From assembly GCA_947650285.1 (NCBI GenBank), contig CANTFL010001254.1, positions 1 to 64,000 on the forward strand: 64,000 nucleotides of DNA. Direction: 5' to 3'. The position numbers and the translations under genes are program-made. Position 1 is the stretch's first letter, and each line of letters starts with the position of its first letter. The DNA comes from Hyaloperonospora brassicae (taxonomy: Eukaryota; Oomycota; Peronosporomycetes; Peronosporales; Peronosporaceae). Shown here one piece after another: positions 11,175 through 22,651 of this stretch. Under the pieces are notes generated by a model. It was not told the DNA's origin, did no database searches, and was given only the letters and a program-made list of their open reading frames with translations.

Positions 11175-11239
11175 GTAATCCGCCGATAGCTGGACCTGAC
11201 AGGTAGATTCTGTTCAGTTTAGCTATCGGCGGATACACC
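11173..11239. repeat. Near-perfect 19-bp inverted repeat (hairpin)
   Basis: The left arm, GGTGTAATCCGCCGATAGCT (11,172-11,191), pairs with the right arm AGCTATCGGCGGATACACC (11,221-11,239), with one bulged base and a 29-base loop. It sits exactly where the inverted Copia-2 LTR fragment loses similarity. It could be the end of a small transposon, a recombination scar or an untranslated structure. No coding sequence surrounds it until the gypsy-like frame from 11,440. Confidence 0.65.
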
Positions 11240-11439
11240 AAGCGTCCTCAAGCAAGGGGTCAGCCGGATCCAGCTACCGTTGGATCCATAAGCGCTACAA
11301 GATCTACCGCGGCGACCTTTAATCCACGGCAAGCAGAAGTCGCGTATACCGGCGTCGAAGGACAGCGAGGAGTCTGCTGGGTCGTTTGGAGCTAAGGCGT
11401 TGATCGCTCCATCGCGGTGTCATTCTTCGGCACGTCAAT

Positions 11440-12460
11440 CCACGGTCACCCCTGCGATCTCAGAAACGTCATGATCGCCCATTGTAGTAGGTTCCCCGAG
11501 TCCGGTCTCTTCCATTCTCACCCCGGATCCACCACATTCTGGTTCACCATACTCTGGAAGGTTTAAGAAAGTTTACAAGGTGGATCTGTTTGGCGAAGCT
11601 TCTAGCAATTCATATGGAGCTATCAGCGTGACCGACGAGGAGAGTGACGCGGTGAACGCTGTTCTTTCTCCTCAATAACTCGAGGATCTTTTGCCGACCA
11701 AGATTTCTTGGAGCTAGTGGACCCCGTATATCGCGAACGTATTCCTTGGTCCAGTGTTCAAGTTACGCCTTGGTCCGCCAGGCGAGTCAGCTTGATCGTT
11801 TTCGCCGAACTTAATTTTGACATGTTTAGTCAACACTTCTCCAGACCAAAAGGATTTCCATTTCCGGAGTTTAATGCTTCGGATCAGGTACCTTCCGACG
11901 GTGAATGTGTGCATCTCTTGACCTCGTTCGCACTTGTCTCGACGCATTACGCCCAATAGTCTTGGTCCATCTATAAGCCCCCATCAAACCGATCTCGTCC
12001 AAGTCGGACGAATAGTTCCGAGTGTTAATTGATCACTACCGTGCTTTTGTCGATTGGTATGCGCAGACATTGTGGGAATTTACTCATATGCTGCATATAC
12101 CTTTCAGATAGCAACGGGGTGGTCCTGATCTTTCGCGTTACGTCCATCAGCGCAAGGATCGAGGATCCCACGCTGAGCCTCGTTGACATCCCTTTTCCAA
12201 GTTATTTCAAAAGGAATGATCTTCGGGCATTGCGATCTCGCCATCTTGCTGGATTCGTTCATCATTTATTTCCCTGGTCCAAGGACAAGACGTTATTGGT
12301 ATCCTGGTCAAGGATCCATAGTTACGAACATCCCGAATTTGGCTTCGGCGATGTCAATTTTGGATCGTGCCGAGCCTTGGCGCAACCCGCACCGAAGTTC
12401 GTTGAATTAGCACCCTGGGTCCTCAATCCCACGTCTGTTAGGAAAATTCTTCTGCTGTAG
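11440..12460 (+). pseudogene. Plus-strand gypsy-type ORF remnant (gag-proximal region)
   Basis: Coding character moves through the three plus frames from about 11,520 to 12,440. Informative pieces are YSGRFKKVYKVDLFGEAS, AISVTDEESDAVNAVLSPQ, PEFNASDQVPSDGECVHLL followed by a TSFALVSTHYAQ end (in the 11,708-11,959 frame), and HYRAFVDWYAQTLWEFTHML near 12,030. These resemble, from memory, the N-terminal region of Phytophthora Ty3/gypsy polyproteins, but I have not compared them with any database. Several stops and frameshifts make it non-functional. Orientation is opposite to neighbouring Gypsy-1, so it is a separate insertion or an inverted piece. The 12,460-12,700 gap shows nothing recognisable. 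Confidence 0.45.
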
Positions 12461-12699
12461 TGATCTTGACTCTTCCATTTAAAATAGTCAATAAAACTTC
12501 CCTGTTTCCTTTAACGATCTTCTTTTCAAACTGACTTAGTTTTTAAACCTTTCGGCCGCGATCCGACATTCGATGTGCCTTAATCGTCACACTCATTTGA
12601 CATCAATCCTTCCATCATCTCGATGCAGCCTTCCTGCACATGTTCACATCTCTTCCATATTTCTATGCATCCATCCTACCACAGGTAAGCCCTCCTATA

Positions 12700-14270
12700 A
12701 ACAATCATAAGACTGTTAATTATGCAACTATTCCTCGTAAGACTGCGTCACTTCGAGCCGAATTTTTGTAGCACGATTGTGATCGAAATCCAGTAACAGA
12801 GGGCCAAAAAATTAAGGTTCACTTCATCCACCTCATCTGGATCACTGTATGCTTTCCAATATACCACAAACTGTCGATGTATTTGCCTGAAACGGGTTTT
12901 TCGACCGGACGTCACATCGGCTACACTCTCCACTTCGTATTCCTTATCTTCAATTTTTAGTAATAGATGTATTCTGGTAGAGTCGCCTCATCAAAGTCGA
13001 CTCAATTCGCTTTCTTCAACCTCTTCACATCAGTGGGGCGATCAGGGTAAGTGTTAACCTTGTTCAAATTCGAGATATGCACCACCGGGAATAAAGTATA
13101 CGGTGTACCGGAAATTACCGATCGTACCGCGCACTCCCCGCACATCTCAGCAACTATAAATGGACATACCACATATGCGAATATTTGCGAGCATATTCTT
13201 TATTCACCTGACTCAGGCACAGCCATACTTAAGATGCAAATTCTATACCAATAGGGTCAAGATCCGCAGAATTCCGATCGGTACGATCCTATATCGCGAT
13301 CTTAAGACGTTCGTTGACCGCAGATCTAGCACGTTGGTATTGTCTTTGTATGATGTAACGCCATCTACGGGGATCTTGATCCCGTAACTTGGTGCTTCAT
13401 AGGGGCAGAGCTGCTTTCAAGGTAGATAGAGAATCCTTACCGTAGATAAAAAAGGGTGTCGCCGCGCACTCGATATTTAGCAGAATAGATCGCAAAGAAA
13501 TCCTCTCCGCGTACATGTCCCAATCTCTCTGATCCACGTCCGTAACATACATCTTCATCTCCCTCGTCAAGGTCTGCACCATTAGTAATGCTGTTCAATT
13601 ATCTTGCGGCCTGTACGCCATCGTAGCTCGCTGTTTCTGTCCTGCAATCTTGTTGAAGGCTCGGATAAAGTTTATCACGAACCCTGGATCTCTATCATGG
13701 CGGATCACTTCGCTTGTGCCAAAAGACACGAACACAAACTCTTCATTACTCTCTGCGATTGCCTGAGCCGATCTTGATTCGATAGCTTAAGCGATAACGT
13801 AGCCAGAGAACAAATTCACCCATATCAACAGCTCCGTGTTGCCTTTAAAAGACCTGGGTAGAGACGGAATATGATCTATGGCCATCATCTGTAAAGGGCA
13901 AGAAGCTTGAGCATTCCCAGGAGATGTTTCATCCACAGTTGGGGTCCCTTTCCCATTCTCGCAATCTGTACATTCCCCGATGAACCTTTGCACACATCTG
14001 TATAGACCTCTCCTATAAAATTGAATCGGATACGCTGATATGTCCGGCCAATTCCTTGATGTCCACCCTTCTCACTGGTGTGGAAATGGTACAAGAAATT
14101 CCTCTGCATCAGCTCCAGAATCACCAATCGCATCATCACGGTATGATCATCCGCTGGAGTGGACCTGGGACAGATAAACAACAATCCGTCTAGACCCACC
14201 TCATAATCAGGTGCGTTTATAGCAGTCGTCTTCATCACCGCTTCACTCAACCTAGTCAGAATCCCCATTA
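12700..14270 (-). pseudogene. Gypsy-1 integrase and chromodomain remnant
   Basis: From 14,268 downward the minus strand encodes the integrase zinc-binding region (GGHQGIGRTYQRIR, then CTDCENGKG) and the start of the catalytic core (MAIDHIPSLPRSFKGNTELLIW). A middle segment follows (MVQTLTREMKMYVTDVDQRDW near 13,580), and finally a chromodomain-like end (SGRKTRFRQIHRQFVVYWKAY near 12,870-12,930). The order matches gypsy integrases with a C-terminal chromodomain. At least four frame changes and internal stops are visible. The chromodomain in active elements is thought to bind chromatin and steer integration. Confidence 0.82.
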
Positions 14271-14589
14271 AATATAACTTTATATCATGAGTTCAAACTT
14301 CTTCATCTTTTGCTTGCTTAATACGTTCGATCCGGATTCGCTGTTTGACTTCTTCTTTTAACATCTCTAGTTCTCGACGTTTTCGGACGGCGGATCTGTA
14401 ATCGCTGCCACCTTGATCACTACTTCCATATTTTTGGCAGTTATGAACTCGTCCAACCCATTAAGAAAGATCAATTCTTCTTGATATTTCCTTGTCGCAA
14501 CGTTCCTGCCTTTATCCTGTTGCAATGCTTCACTCTCGAGCTGATCTGCACATTGATTTTAATTCCTTTTCACAACTAGGAATTCATGA

Positions 14590-14915
14590 AGTGGCCAAGA
14601 TCGTAGTTTCCCCATAGCCCATAGTCGTAACGACTGTAATTTAAACTCTTTGCAGTCCATCTCGCCCATCATTTGGTGGATCACAAGACTTAAATCGCCA
14701 CACATGATGACTATTTCTCTGATTTGATCTGCCAACTAATCGGACCCAGTAGCAAGCCTTAATATTCGGCTTCATTGTGCGGTAAGATCCGAAGTGAATT
14801 AGGACCCTGCCGACAGGATCTTCCCTTCTGGAATCTGCCATATGATAGCACTGAACGCTCCACTTTTCTTCTTTAGCCAAGCGGATCCATCAAAGCTAAC
14901 AACCAGCAGTCGTTA
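14590..14915 (-). pseudogene. Gypsy-1 distal RNase H-like domain remnant
   Basis: Minus-strand reading gives VVSFDGSAWLKKKSGAFSA, then MCGDLSLVIHQMMGEMDCK, then LRSWPLHEFLVVKRN, the layout of an RNase H fold with Asp residues in FDGSA and CGD. Three stops interrupt it. Its upstream partner, the tether that ends EEVDEVLIAIS near 15,495-15,540, is separated by the SINE-like insertion. Confidence 0.7.
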
Positions 14916-15494
14916 GTTATTTTGTGCTAGTGAGTGATGTTGCGGCGACATTTGCAGGATGTATATTGCATTTAGCTTAGTTGTATTGTTCTTTTGCAGG
15001 TTTATCTTGTGGAATGTTAGCAAAACGACAGAGCAACAGATTGGATCAGTCGTTTGGGAAGAGTAATTCCGATCAGGTGAGAGTGGGTTCGAGTCCCACC
15101 GTGTAAAAGTTAATCGTGACTGATACTCACGAGCCGGTGTTTAGGGTTCAGCAGAACTGCGTCCCACCCGCAGTTACGTCCTCCACAACCACGCAATCGT
15201 TTTCGTTCTGTATATGACAAAGCAGAGTTTTTACCAAAGGTATATTACGAGAAGTAATTACCCAGTGATAAGTAAAACAAAAAGCGGTGGAGACAGGGCA
15301 CAAAATCGGGGGCTGAGAGTCACCGTCTTATACCAGCCATTCGTTTTTGGAGATAAGGAAACGATATATACAACTCACTCTTCGATTTTCATCCCGAGCC
15401 GAACGCCGCTTCTTATTAGTAACAGTTCCATAGCTTAGTTAAAGTATAATATTTTGGACCGCTATGGGTGACATGCTGATCATCTATCATAATT
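14916..15494 (+). mobile_element. Insertion in Gypsy-1 carrying a tRNA-like (SINE) head
   Basis: The interval breaks Gypsy-1 coding similarity on both sides. It contains an A-box-like TGGATCAGTCG (15,042-15,052) and, 44 bases on, a perfect B-box GGTTCGAGTCC (15,086-15,096) set in a 5-bp T-arm stem, GTGGG/CCCAC. This is the signature of a tRNA-derived RNA polymerase III promoter, as in SINEs. No acceptor or anticodon stem forms, so it is not a working tRNA. About 390 bases of unrelated sequence follow the B-box, and about 125 precede the A-box, so element borders are uncertain. Confidence 0.55.
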
Positions 15495-17352
15495 GTTTTT
15501 AATAGAGATCGCAATCAGCACTTCATCGACTTCTTCATAAGACGTAAAATCTCAGTCAGCGTTCCGAGGTATTCGTCTTCTTCCTTATCACACTTCCGAA
15601 TCTCGAGTGTTCAGTTGGATAGCAACGCAGCCCATCTCCCCATACGTCCTTTAATCCGGGCGCTTACAACAGCCAATCCTAAGTGAAATGACGGGTCAGG
15701 ACCTTGATCTCCCTTCCAACCAGCATGACATAGCATAAATCCAGGATCCGGAGGAGAGCCAGCACTTCTTCCTCTACCACGCCATAGTTGATCTCGTTTG
15801 GTTTCAACGCGCGACTTGTGAAAATAATTGGATAATGTGCTCCATCGTGATCTTGTAACAAAGCTGCAGAAACTGCCCATTTGCTTGCGTAGACCACGAT
15901 TACTGGATTTCGCTTAGGATCAAAATGCTTGAGGATCGGGGTCCCGGCAATCTTAGCCTTCAACATGGTTAACGAGATCAAGCCTCTTTTCCGGAGAGTT
16001 TTGCCTTCGCTATCTACTTCGTCCCCAGTATTCGGTATCTGATCGAATACTTCAGTGGATCCACCCGCACTACTGGGATGCTGTTCTTTCTCCACCTTGA
16101 GTGCTGATCCATCCAAACTAGTATGACGTGAGATCTCAAAAGAAATCTGTCTCTTTCAACTCGTATAATTTTGATGCGTAGATTGCGAAATCTTCGATAA
16201 AGCGACTGTAATAATTTAGGCTTCCGAAAAAAGATTGCATTGAAAGCAGGGTTAGCGGGAATGGGTATTAACCAAGGATCCAAAATCCTTCGAGTAAGGT
16301 TCTTATTGCGCAAGTGAAATTTGATGTCTAAGGTAAATCACCTTTTGACGTCCCCCAAACCGTTTTGAAGACTGATCGAGAGATTCCACCTTTTGCAAAC
16401 TTCCAGAAGTCAATCCACCTTTTCGTACAAAGTACACCATGATCTTGCCGGGATCGACATGTCGTCGATATAGGATCTGCGCCCTAACAATGACGGCCTT
16501 ACATTCTTATCTAATTTTCCTTCAATACATACATCTCGCAATTCTGGCAATTCGCTAGTGATCCCGCCTTAAAAAATGGTAGTAATTTCGTCTGATCCAA
16601 TTTTGATCTTAAGAAATCTATGCAGTGTATTGTCATTCAACTGTTGATAAATTTGGGGGGCATTATCAACCCGAAAGGCATTCTTATCCATTCGAATAGA
16701 CCTGACGGTATAATAAATGCCAAGATTTCTTTTCGCTCCGTCATCCCTACCACCCAAATCCGCTTGTCATATCCAGGAAGCAATACCACATAGCCTTATT
16801 TGAATCTTGCAAAAACTCACTTATCACCATTATAGGATACACCATCAATCTTTTGAGCTGATTGACCCGTCTGTAGTTAATACATATCGGAATATCTGCT
16901 CCGTTCTTTTTGATGACGATCACGATGAGCGAAGCCCAGGGTGACGTCGACGGCCGGGTGGTCTTGGCTGACAACAATCTTTTATCAGGTCCGTTTAATT
17001 ATCATGAGATATTGAGGCGACCGGTCTCGCTCGTTGAGCGATCGGATTTGCTCTATCCACATCTATGTCGCAAATGGATACACGGGATGCAGGCGGTAGC
17101 GCATTTTTCCCCCATAAGCAACCGACAATGCTTCCAAATTATCTATCTTAATCGTTCTTGATCGTCGGTCAAGGGTACTTCTGGATACCCAACTTGAATT
17201 TCGCCAATGGCGATCTCGATCGTACACGCCGTCACTTTAAGGAGCACCGCCATGTGTTGATCCACATCTTTTGCATACAGATCAACATATATGTGAAGAT
17301 AGGTGAAGACACCTGCCATTTCCTCTTGAAACACATCACCTTCCATCTCCAC
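15495..17352 (-). pseudogene. Gypsy-1 reverse transcriptase and RNase H remnant
   Basis: From 17,352 down: the region before RT (17,143-17,352); the RT N-terminal part with SPWASLIVIVIKKNGADIPICINYRRVNQL (quoted here as SPWASLIVIVIKKNGADI, then CINYRRVNQL) and WYCFLDMTSGF at 16,747-16,977; the middle part with DNAPQIYQQL (16,569-16,757); the thumb (16,014-16,313, frame-shifted); and RNase H with FDPKRNPVIVVYASKWAVSAA, quoted in part, and EEEVLALLRILDLCYVML at 15,679-16,116. The usual catalytic Asp pair of RT falls in a poorly preserved stretch. Non-functional because of several frame changes. Confidence 0.82.
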
Positions 17353-18379
17353 CGAATCAGTCTTTTAGTCACCATCTCGAACTGTTTGTGTTCTGCACGA
17401 TCTACCATCTTTATCTTATCTCCCTAATAGCAGCTGAGACGATTCCAATCAATTTGCTATGACGAGGATCCTCGCAGTTGGTTGCCGTTGCTTCTACCTT
17501 GGCTTCAGCATTCATCGGCTCACTGGGCACCGCATCATTTTCGCTAGCCATCTTGATGGCGGTAATCTATATTGACGACATCACGTCATCAAAATTCTTT
17601 CCACGTTATTCATCCATAGTTGCTGTAGCAGCATCACTTTCGTTCAGCTCGTTCTCCTTTTTCTAGGACACCCCGTCTCGATCCCACATTCCGTCTGGCT
17701 GGCAGCTGTACAGCTTATGTAGCGGAACAGCTTTATCGCGGATCACTTCGTTTAATGGGTCCTCTCTCCATACTGTTCCTACAGCATATTTGTCCGATCT
17801 TGATTCTCGTTCTTCAGTATTCTAAATCCTCTTGATAGGCATGAAAGGTGAAGGTGACTGTGATCGTCGGCGGTATTTCTCGTTAAACCTCTTGATCTCC
17901 TTTACCTTGGTCTCCTCCTTTTCTCTTGGTCTAACCAAAATTTGCGTAGGAGTCCTGTAGGCCGTCGGTTCACGTGAGGTTCCGCATCGACTTATGTCAT
18001 CTCATCTGTTTGATTGGTAGACGCTTCAAACGCTAGCGTTTGCCACTATTGATATCTGAGTGATCCTACAGGCACGTAACCGGGAGATCGGGGCACCATG
18101 TCATTTATCATCCACAGACCCAATGGTGATCCATACACTAAGATCAATTTGCGATCACTGAGATTAGTGAGCTGTAAATGCTTCGACCCCCCAAGTCCAG
18201 TAGTCACCGTCACCGCCATGCAACGTCTCTCCTCACCCAGAGTTTGGACTTCGGTGGTTTCGTGCCGAACCTCACCTCTGTTGATCCACTAACCGTTATA
18301 GCAACATGTTGATCTGTAATATTGACGCCTTAAACGGTGTATTAATATGATATTCTTCGCCCCGCCAGACTTATACGAA

Positions 18380-18923
18380 CTTCATCAAGCAAACAATGCG
18401 TTTCATCCGCCGAGTCCAGACGTATCCCAGCCGGGACCATACAATCCATACCTAATATAGCCTTTTGACCAACTTGATCGCCGACCCATACATCAAAGTA
18501 GTAGACCAAGATCCGTCTAATGTGATCTTGATCTTAGTACGATCGATCATCATGTAGGCATTTTTACCGTTTTTCACACACTCTTGAGTCCGACTGTCAT
18601 CGATCATGCAACCCACCTTACGAGCAAAGGTGGTATGAATGATCGAAACTTCAGCGCAAGAGTCTTACAACATGGTGGCCTTTTCGTTGTTGATCTTGCC
18701 CGTGGCTTTTGCCTGCTTAAACCATTTTCCCTAGTGTGTGGTACTTCCAGTAACCTCGCAACTCGCCCGGCGCAAGATCGAGATCCGTTTTTATAGGCGT
18801 TAGGGCATATTCATCGACGCGTTTCACACTAATTACTGAGCAAACAACTGAGGCAAATTCGCGTGTATTAATGATCGGTATGACCGGATCCTTAACGCCA
18901 TGGACTCCCGTCTTCCTCTCCAC
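18380..18923 (-). pseudogene. Gypsy-1 aspartic protease remnant
   Basis: The upstream part (18,717-18,923) encodes VKDPVIPIINTREFA and YALTPIKTDLDLAPGE followed by RGYWKYHTLGKMV. Below it the protease follows, but the active-site motif reads stop-DSCAEVSI where family members have DTGAEVSI. Later KITLDGS and a flap-like region are frame-shifted. The protease is therefore dead both by the lost Gly and by the stop. Order relative to gag and RT is as expected. Confidence 0.72.
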
Positions 18924-18989
18924 GTATGCATAAATGCAGAGCTTACTACTATCGGGTCGTGCCAGATTTTATACTGTCGAGCGTCCTAG

Positions 18990-21080
18990 GTTAACGTTTT
19001 CTCCACTTTGGGCGGAATTATTCCGGTGTGCTTAATTGGCACATACCACTTGCAAATTAAGTTATAAAACTCTTCCATTGGACATTAACCGCCTTTGTGT
19101 ACACCCTGGCAAGCAGGGAACACGTAAAAGCACTTGTCAGTTAGGCGTCCCTTTCGTATGCGATTCTGACAGGTCAATCTCTTTCAGCACCCGAGGTCGT
19201 CATGCCTTGTAGATCCGCTATGGGCACACGAATTCAATCGTTTAGTGTAATATCAATCATAAAAATCCGGATCGCGGGGTTCTTTTACAAAAGTCACTTC
19301 GCTTGGGTGGCCATGTTGGTGACGCATATGAGGTCAAATTCCATGATCGGATCCGTCCTTAGGGTCATCATTACCTTGTCAATTACGACGATCATTCGAT
19401 ATCTTTGCGTGAACCTTGATCCGACCGCGTATATTCGACGTCGACTCGCTTCCATTTCCGATCCACTGGACTCTGGATCCGTTTCGCTGCTCTCGCTCTC
19501 TTCCACTCCAATAGATCGGACATCTCGGGCCGGTTTCGACGATGCTAGATCCGCAATAAAGCCCGCTCGTGGTCGAAACTTGTTGGGTTCCATCGGCGAC
19601 TTCTTAAGTCAATTCGCCGTTCGTTTGTATGACTGCGACGTTTCTTCCACATCGTCAGTGTCTCTCAATCGCGAAAAAATAATTGCTTGTCCAAATTCCG
19701 ATGGCCATTGTTATAATAAAGGGATCTGCGTGTTCACGTCGTGCATTTGGCAACCTTTCTCGCATCTTGATCTTCGCTCGAGTCGCTGCTACGTTCAGAT
19801 GATACAGGTACTCCAGTGGGGTCTTATCCAATCATTTACGTGCATGGTAGTATTGTCGATTGGTCGACTTATGATATCCTCCATATTTGATCATGAAGCA
19901 TTTCAGCAAGAGTTTCCATTCACATCGGGTTGATCGACTAAGCTGTCCTTACCGGTATCGAGCTGGCTCCGCTAGCAGGTCACTGAATATCAAACACTAC
20001 TCTGTATCTTCGATTTTGATCCCGTAAAAACGCCGACTGGGCTCTGCCGATTCAGCTTCTAGCTCGATCTTCGTTCCGGACCCGACCATTAAACCCTTAT
20101 AGATAGTCGACTGCTGATACGCGTATTCTGTGTGTGGTGATCCCACTACGTGGCATATCTTCAGCGGTCGCAAATGATGGTCGTCGAAAGTCACCGTCGT
20201 CAAAATCGCAAGGGTCGTTGTTGTGGGATCGAATTTAATTCGATCTCTTCACTGACTCCATCTTCACGTTAAAAAAATCGACTCTTTGGTGTTTTTTGTC
20301 ATACGTTATCGACAGTCCAGCAGCCTGCTGAGCCTATATCTGCAGAACTTCCTCGTACCTCCTCATGGCTACTTCAAAGTATGATTGCAGCTGCCCGGGG
20401 TGTAACTTGGGTGAAATCGCTGATCTCGCCTTGACTGGGGTATTCCTGGCACGAATCATTGAAGCTACTAACGGTCCTAGTGACATGCGTTGTATGCCCA
20501 ACGACTCGACTAATTCCGGATTCGATGTGACCGACTCGTACTGCGGTCATCTAGTGTGGTCGCTCTTCGGTGTACCTGCGTTCGGTGTGATCGCCCGATC
20601 CGATACATCGTATTCGATCGGATTCTGATCAAGGGGCTTGATCACCCTAGTCGCTGGATCATAGTTGCCAGCCAACTGAGCCAGCTTTGCGCGTAGGGAT
20701 CTCTCCGCAGTAACTTCGTCGTCCAGATCTCTCTCAAGTATAGCGTTCGCGTCAAACGATCCCGCCGCATATCCCGCGTCTTTCAGAAACCGCATGAGCC
20801 CGCAAATCCCGTCCAGCATGTTCTGATATGAGACTTGAGTGGATATCGGCACTCGCAGCGAGCACATTAGCTGTGCTTACATGATCTTCAGAACTGGATC
20901 GCTGGACAGCAGCTTTTTTAACTCCTTGTAGTATTATTGTTCTTCTAGCCGCTCCACTTGCCAGTCTTTCAGCCAGCTTTCCAAATTGTCTTTGTCTTCC
21001 ACCAGCTTCATCGGGTCGATCTGGCGATCGAGTTTCGTCACAGCGTAATCGCGTGATCCGATCTGATTTCTTCATTCTTC
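18990..21080 (-). pseudogene. Gypsy-1 gag remnant
   Basis: Low-complexity charged gag sequence reads on the minus strand. From 20,867 down: LDGICGLMRFLKDAGYAAGS, then an acidic helix with AERSLRAKLAQLAGNYDPAT. At 19,294-19,593: FRPRAGFIADLASSKPARD and a Ser/Glu-rich block. Near 19,000-19,090: PMEEFYNLICKWYVPIKHTG, which in related elements follows the zinc knuckle. The knuckle itself is not legible. Frames are broken throughout. Confidence 0.65.
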
Positions 21081-21456
21081 ATTTGTTCCGTCTTCACAGT
21101 CTTTGTCTTCGACGTTGCTTGAGGGTCTTGTGTAGCTTTCGTTAACTCTTCGCTAGAGAATTAGCACCCGGCGGATCATACTTTGTAGCGCGGTCCGCGG
21201 TGTTTTCCGAAGGGACCTCAGGAGGGGGTTAATGTTTATCTTCCAGATCATCAAGTCGATCCTCCTCTTAAAATTTTCTCTCATCAGGGCTCCTCCCAAA
21301 ACCTTGATAATTCAGGGATCCTTTAAAATTTCGCGTCTTCGACGACCTCTCAGCCCATGATGCTTCCATCCCGGTTTTTAACCTTTATCTTCACATCTTT
21401 ACTTGGGAATTCACGATGAAATCCCGAGTCACCAGAAGGTCCGGGAGGTGCATCAT

Positions 21457-22651
21457 TGTGGTGGAGCGGTGATCACAAATTCCTTATGCGCTGACTCTCC
21501 ACTGGCTCCCATACGACCGTCTGTCGAAAAAGGTACTTCGTTTCCGTGTTCTTGATAGTCTTCCTCAGCTATTGTACTCGTCTGTAGGGTGGGCTTGCTT
21601 GTCTAGGTGGGATAATGCCGATGAAAAATTTGACCGTGTGCGATGGGGCCGAGGTTCGATCTCGATGTGGAAATCTTCACACCGCGATCGAAATCGGCGT
21701 GGTCTCGTGAAATCCTTCACGGGATCACTTGAATACTTGTAGAGTGCTCGATAATAGTATTTCTGATCTGTAACATATCGTATTTTCCAAATTATAGAAC
21801 TTGAATCGAGAGCTTTCTGACCACTTGAACCGTCTTGCGATCTTGGGTCTTCAACCACAAAGAGTTTTCTGCGTCCGATGGCAGTTGTAGGGGGGGGTGA
21901 TAGTTCTTAAACGCACCTAGCCATACAATCCAGGTGCGATACTTGTGCATATGTAGCGTAGGCTGTGACGTCGGGTGCCCAAACAGTCCATACCGGAAGA
22001 GACATGCGTGTCCTTTGAAGCAAATTAACCTTCGTTATACATCAACCGATTAAACCCAACAACCATATCCCTATCCTAATGTCTTGGACATCGCATGCCA
22101 CGTGTTGCTCTTTCTAGAAGGTCGAACCCCTGTACTTGCGTGGCACACACCTGTTATAATTGCCTGATAGCATTTGCCTTTCTGGTCGCGGATCGTGTCG
22201 TGCAACACACACTAGCTTGATCGCGATCGCATACCTGATCACCGATCACGGTCTCGATCACCTACTTGATCGCATTCGCCTAGATGACCGCGGATCACAT
22301 GGTGTGGCAAGCATTCTTCGGATCGCGATAGCTTATCGTGGTCCACGCCTACCTGATTGCGATCATGTACCTGATCACCGATCACGATCTCAATCGCCTC
22401 CTTGATCGCCATCGTAATCGTTCCCTCGACAGTAATTAAAGCTCCATGACTTGTACTCTTCGTCCGTCATACTTAAATATGATACCGCAGGTCTCATCCT
22501 TTCCAGATTAATATTCAGTTCTGTTTAACAGTTCAGTGGACGTGATACTACCACGTGTGGGACGGGCGCTGTCCGCGAATTTTCTTTTTCGGATATAACG
22601 GAAACGCGATCTGTTCTCGTATCGCAAACATAATTAATTAGCTTCACCACA
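21457..22651 (-). repeat. Gypsy-1 5' LTR (1,195 bp) with primer-site context
   Basis: On the minus strand the LTR starts TGTGGTGAAGC (22,651) and ends CCACCACA (21,457). It is followed by A and TGATGCACCTCCCGGACC, a mutated version of the primer site of element D (TGGTGCGCGTGCCCGGATC). The whole segment matches the interrupted solo LTR at 48,263-51,330, which defines both ends. An internal direct repeat of about 50 bases, dense in GATC, occurs at 22,223 and 22,359 (period 136). No target duplication can be read, because the 3' LTR is missing. Confidence 0.82.

Larger units (their letters stand above)
12700..22651 (-). mobile_element. Gypsy-1: decayed Ty3/gypsy retrotransposon with 5' LTR
   Basis: The expected order of a chromodomain gypsy element reads on the minus strand from right to left: LTR (21,457-22,651), primer-site context, gag, protease, RT, RNase H, integrase, chromodomain (to about 12,700). 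Frameshifts and stops occur throughout, so no domain is encoded by an uninterrupted frame. A roughly 0.57 kb SINE-like insertion splits the RNase H region. No 3' LTR is recognisable below 12,700. A solo LTR of the same family lies at 48,263-51,330. Confidence 0.85.

Noticed and set aside
15020..15105. Possible tRNA gene (perfect T-arm and B-box)
   Set aside because: No acceptor stem, and no convincing D-arm or anticodon stem can be formed; kept as a SINE-like head instead.
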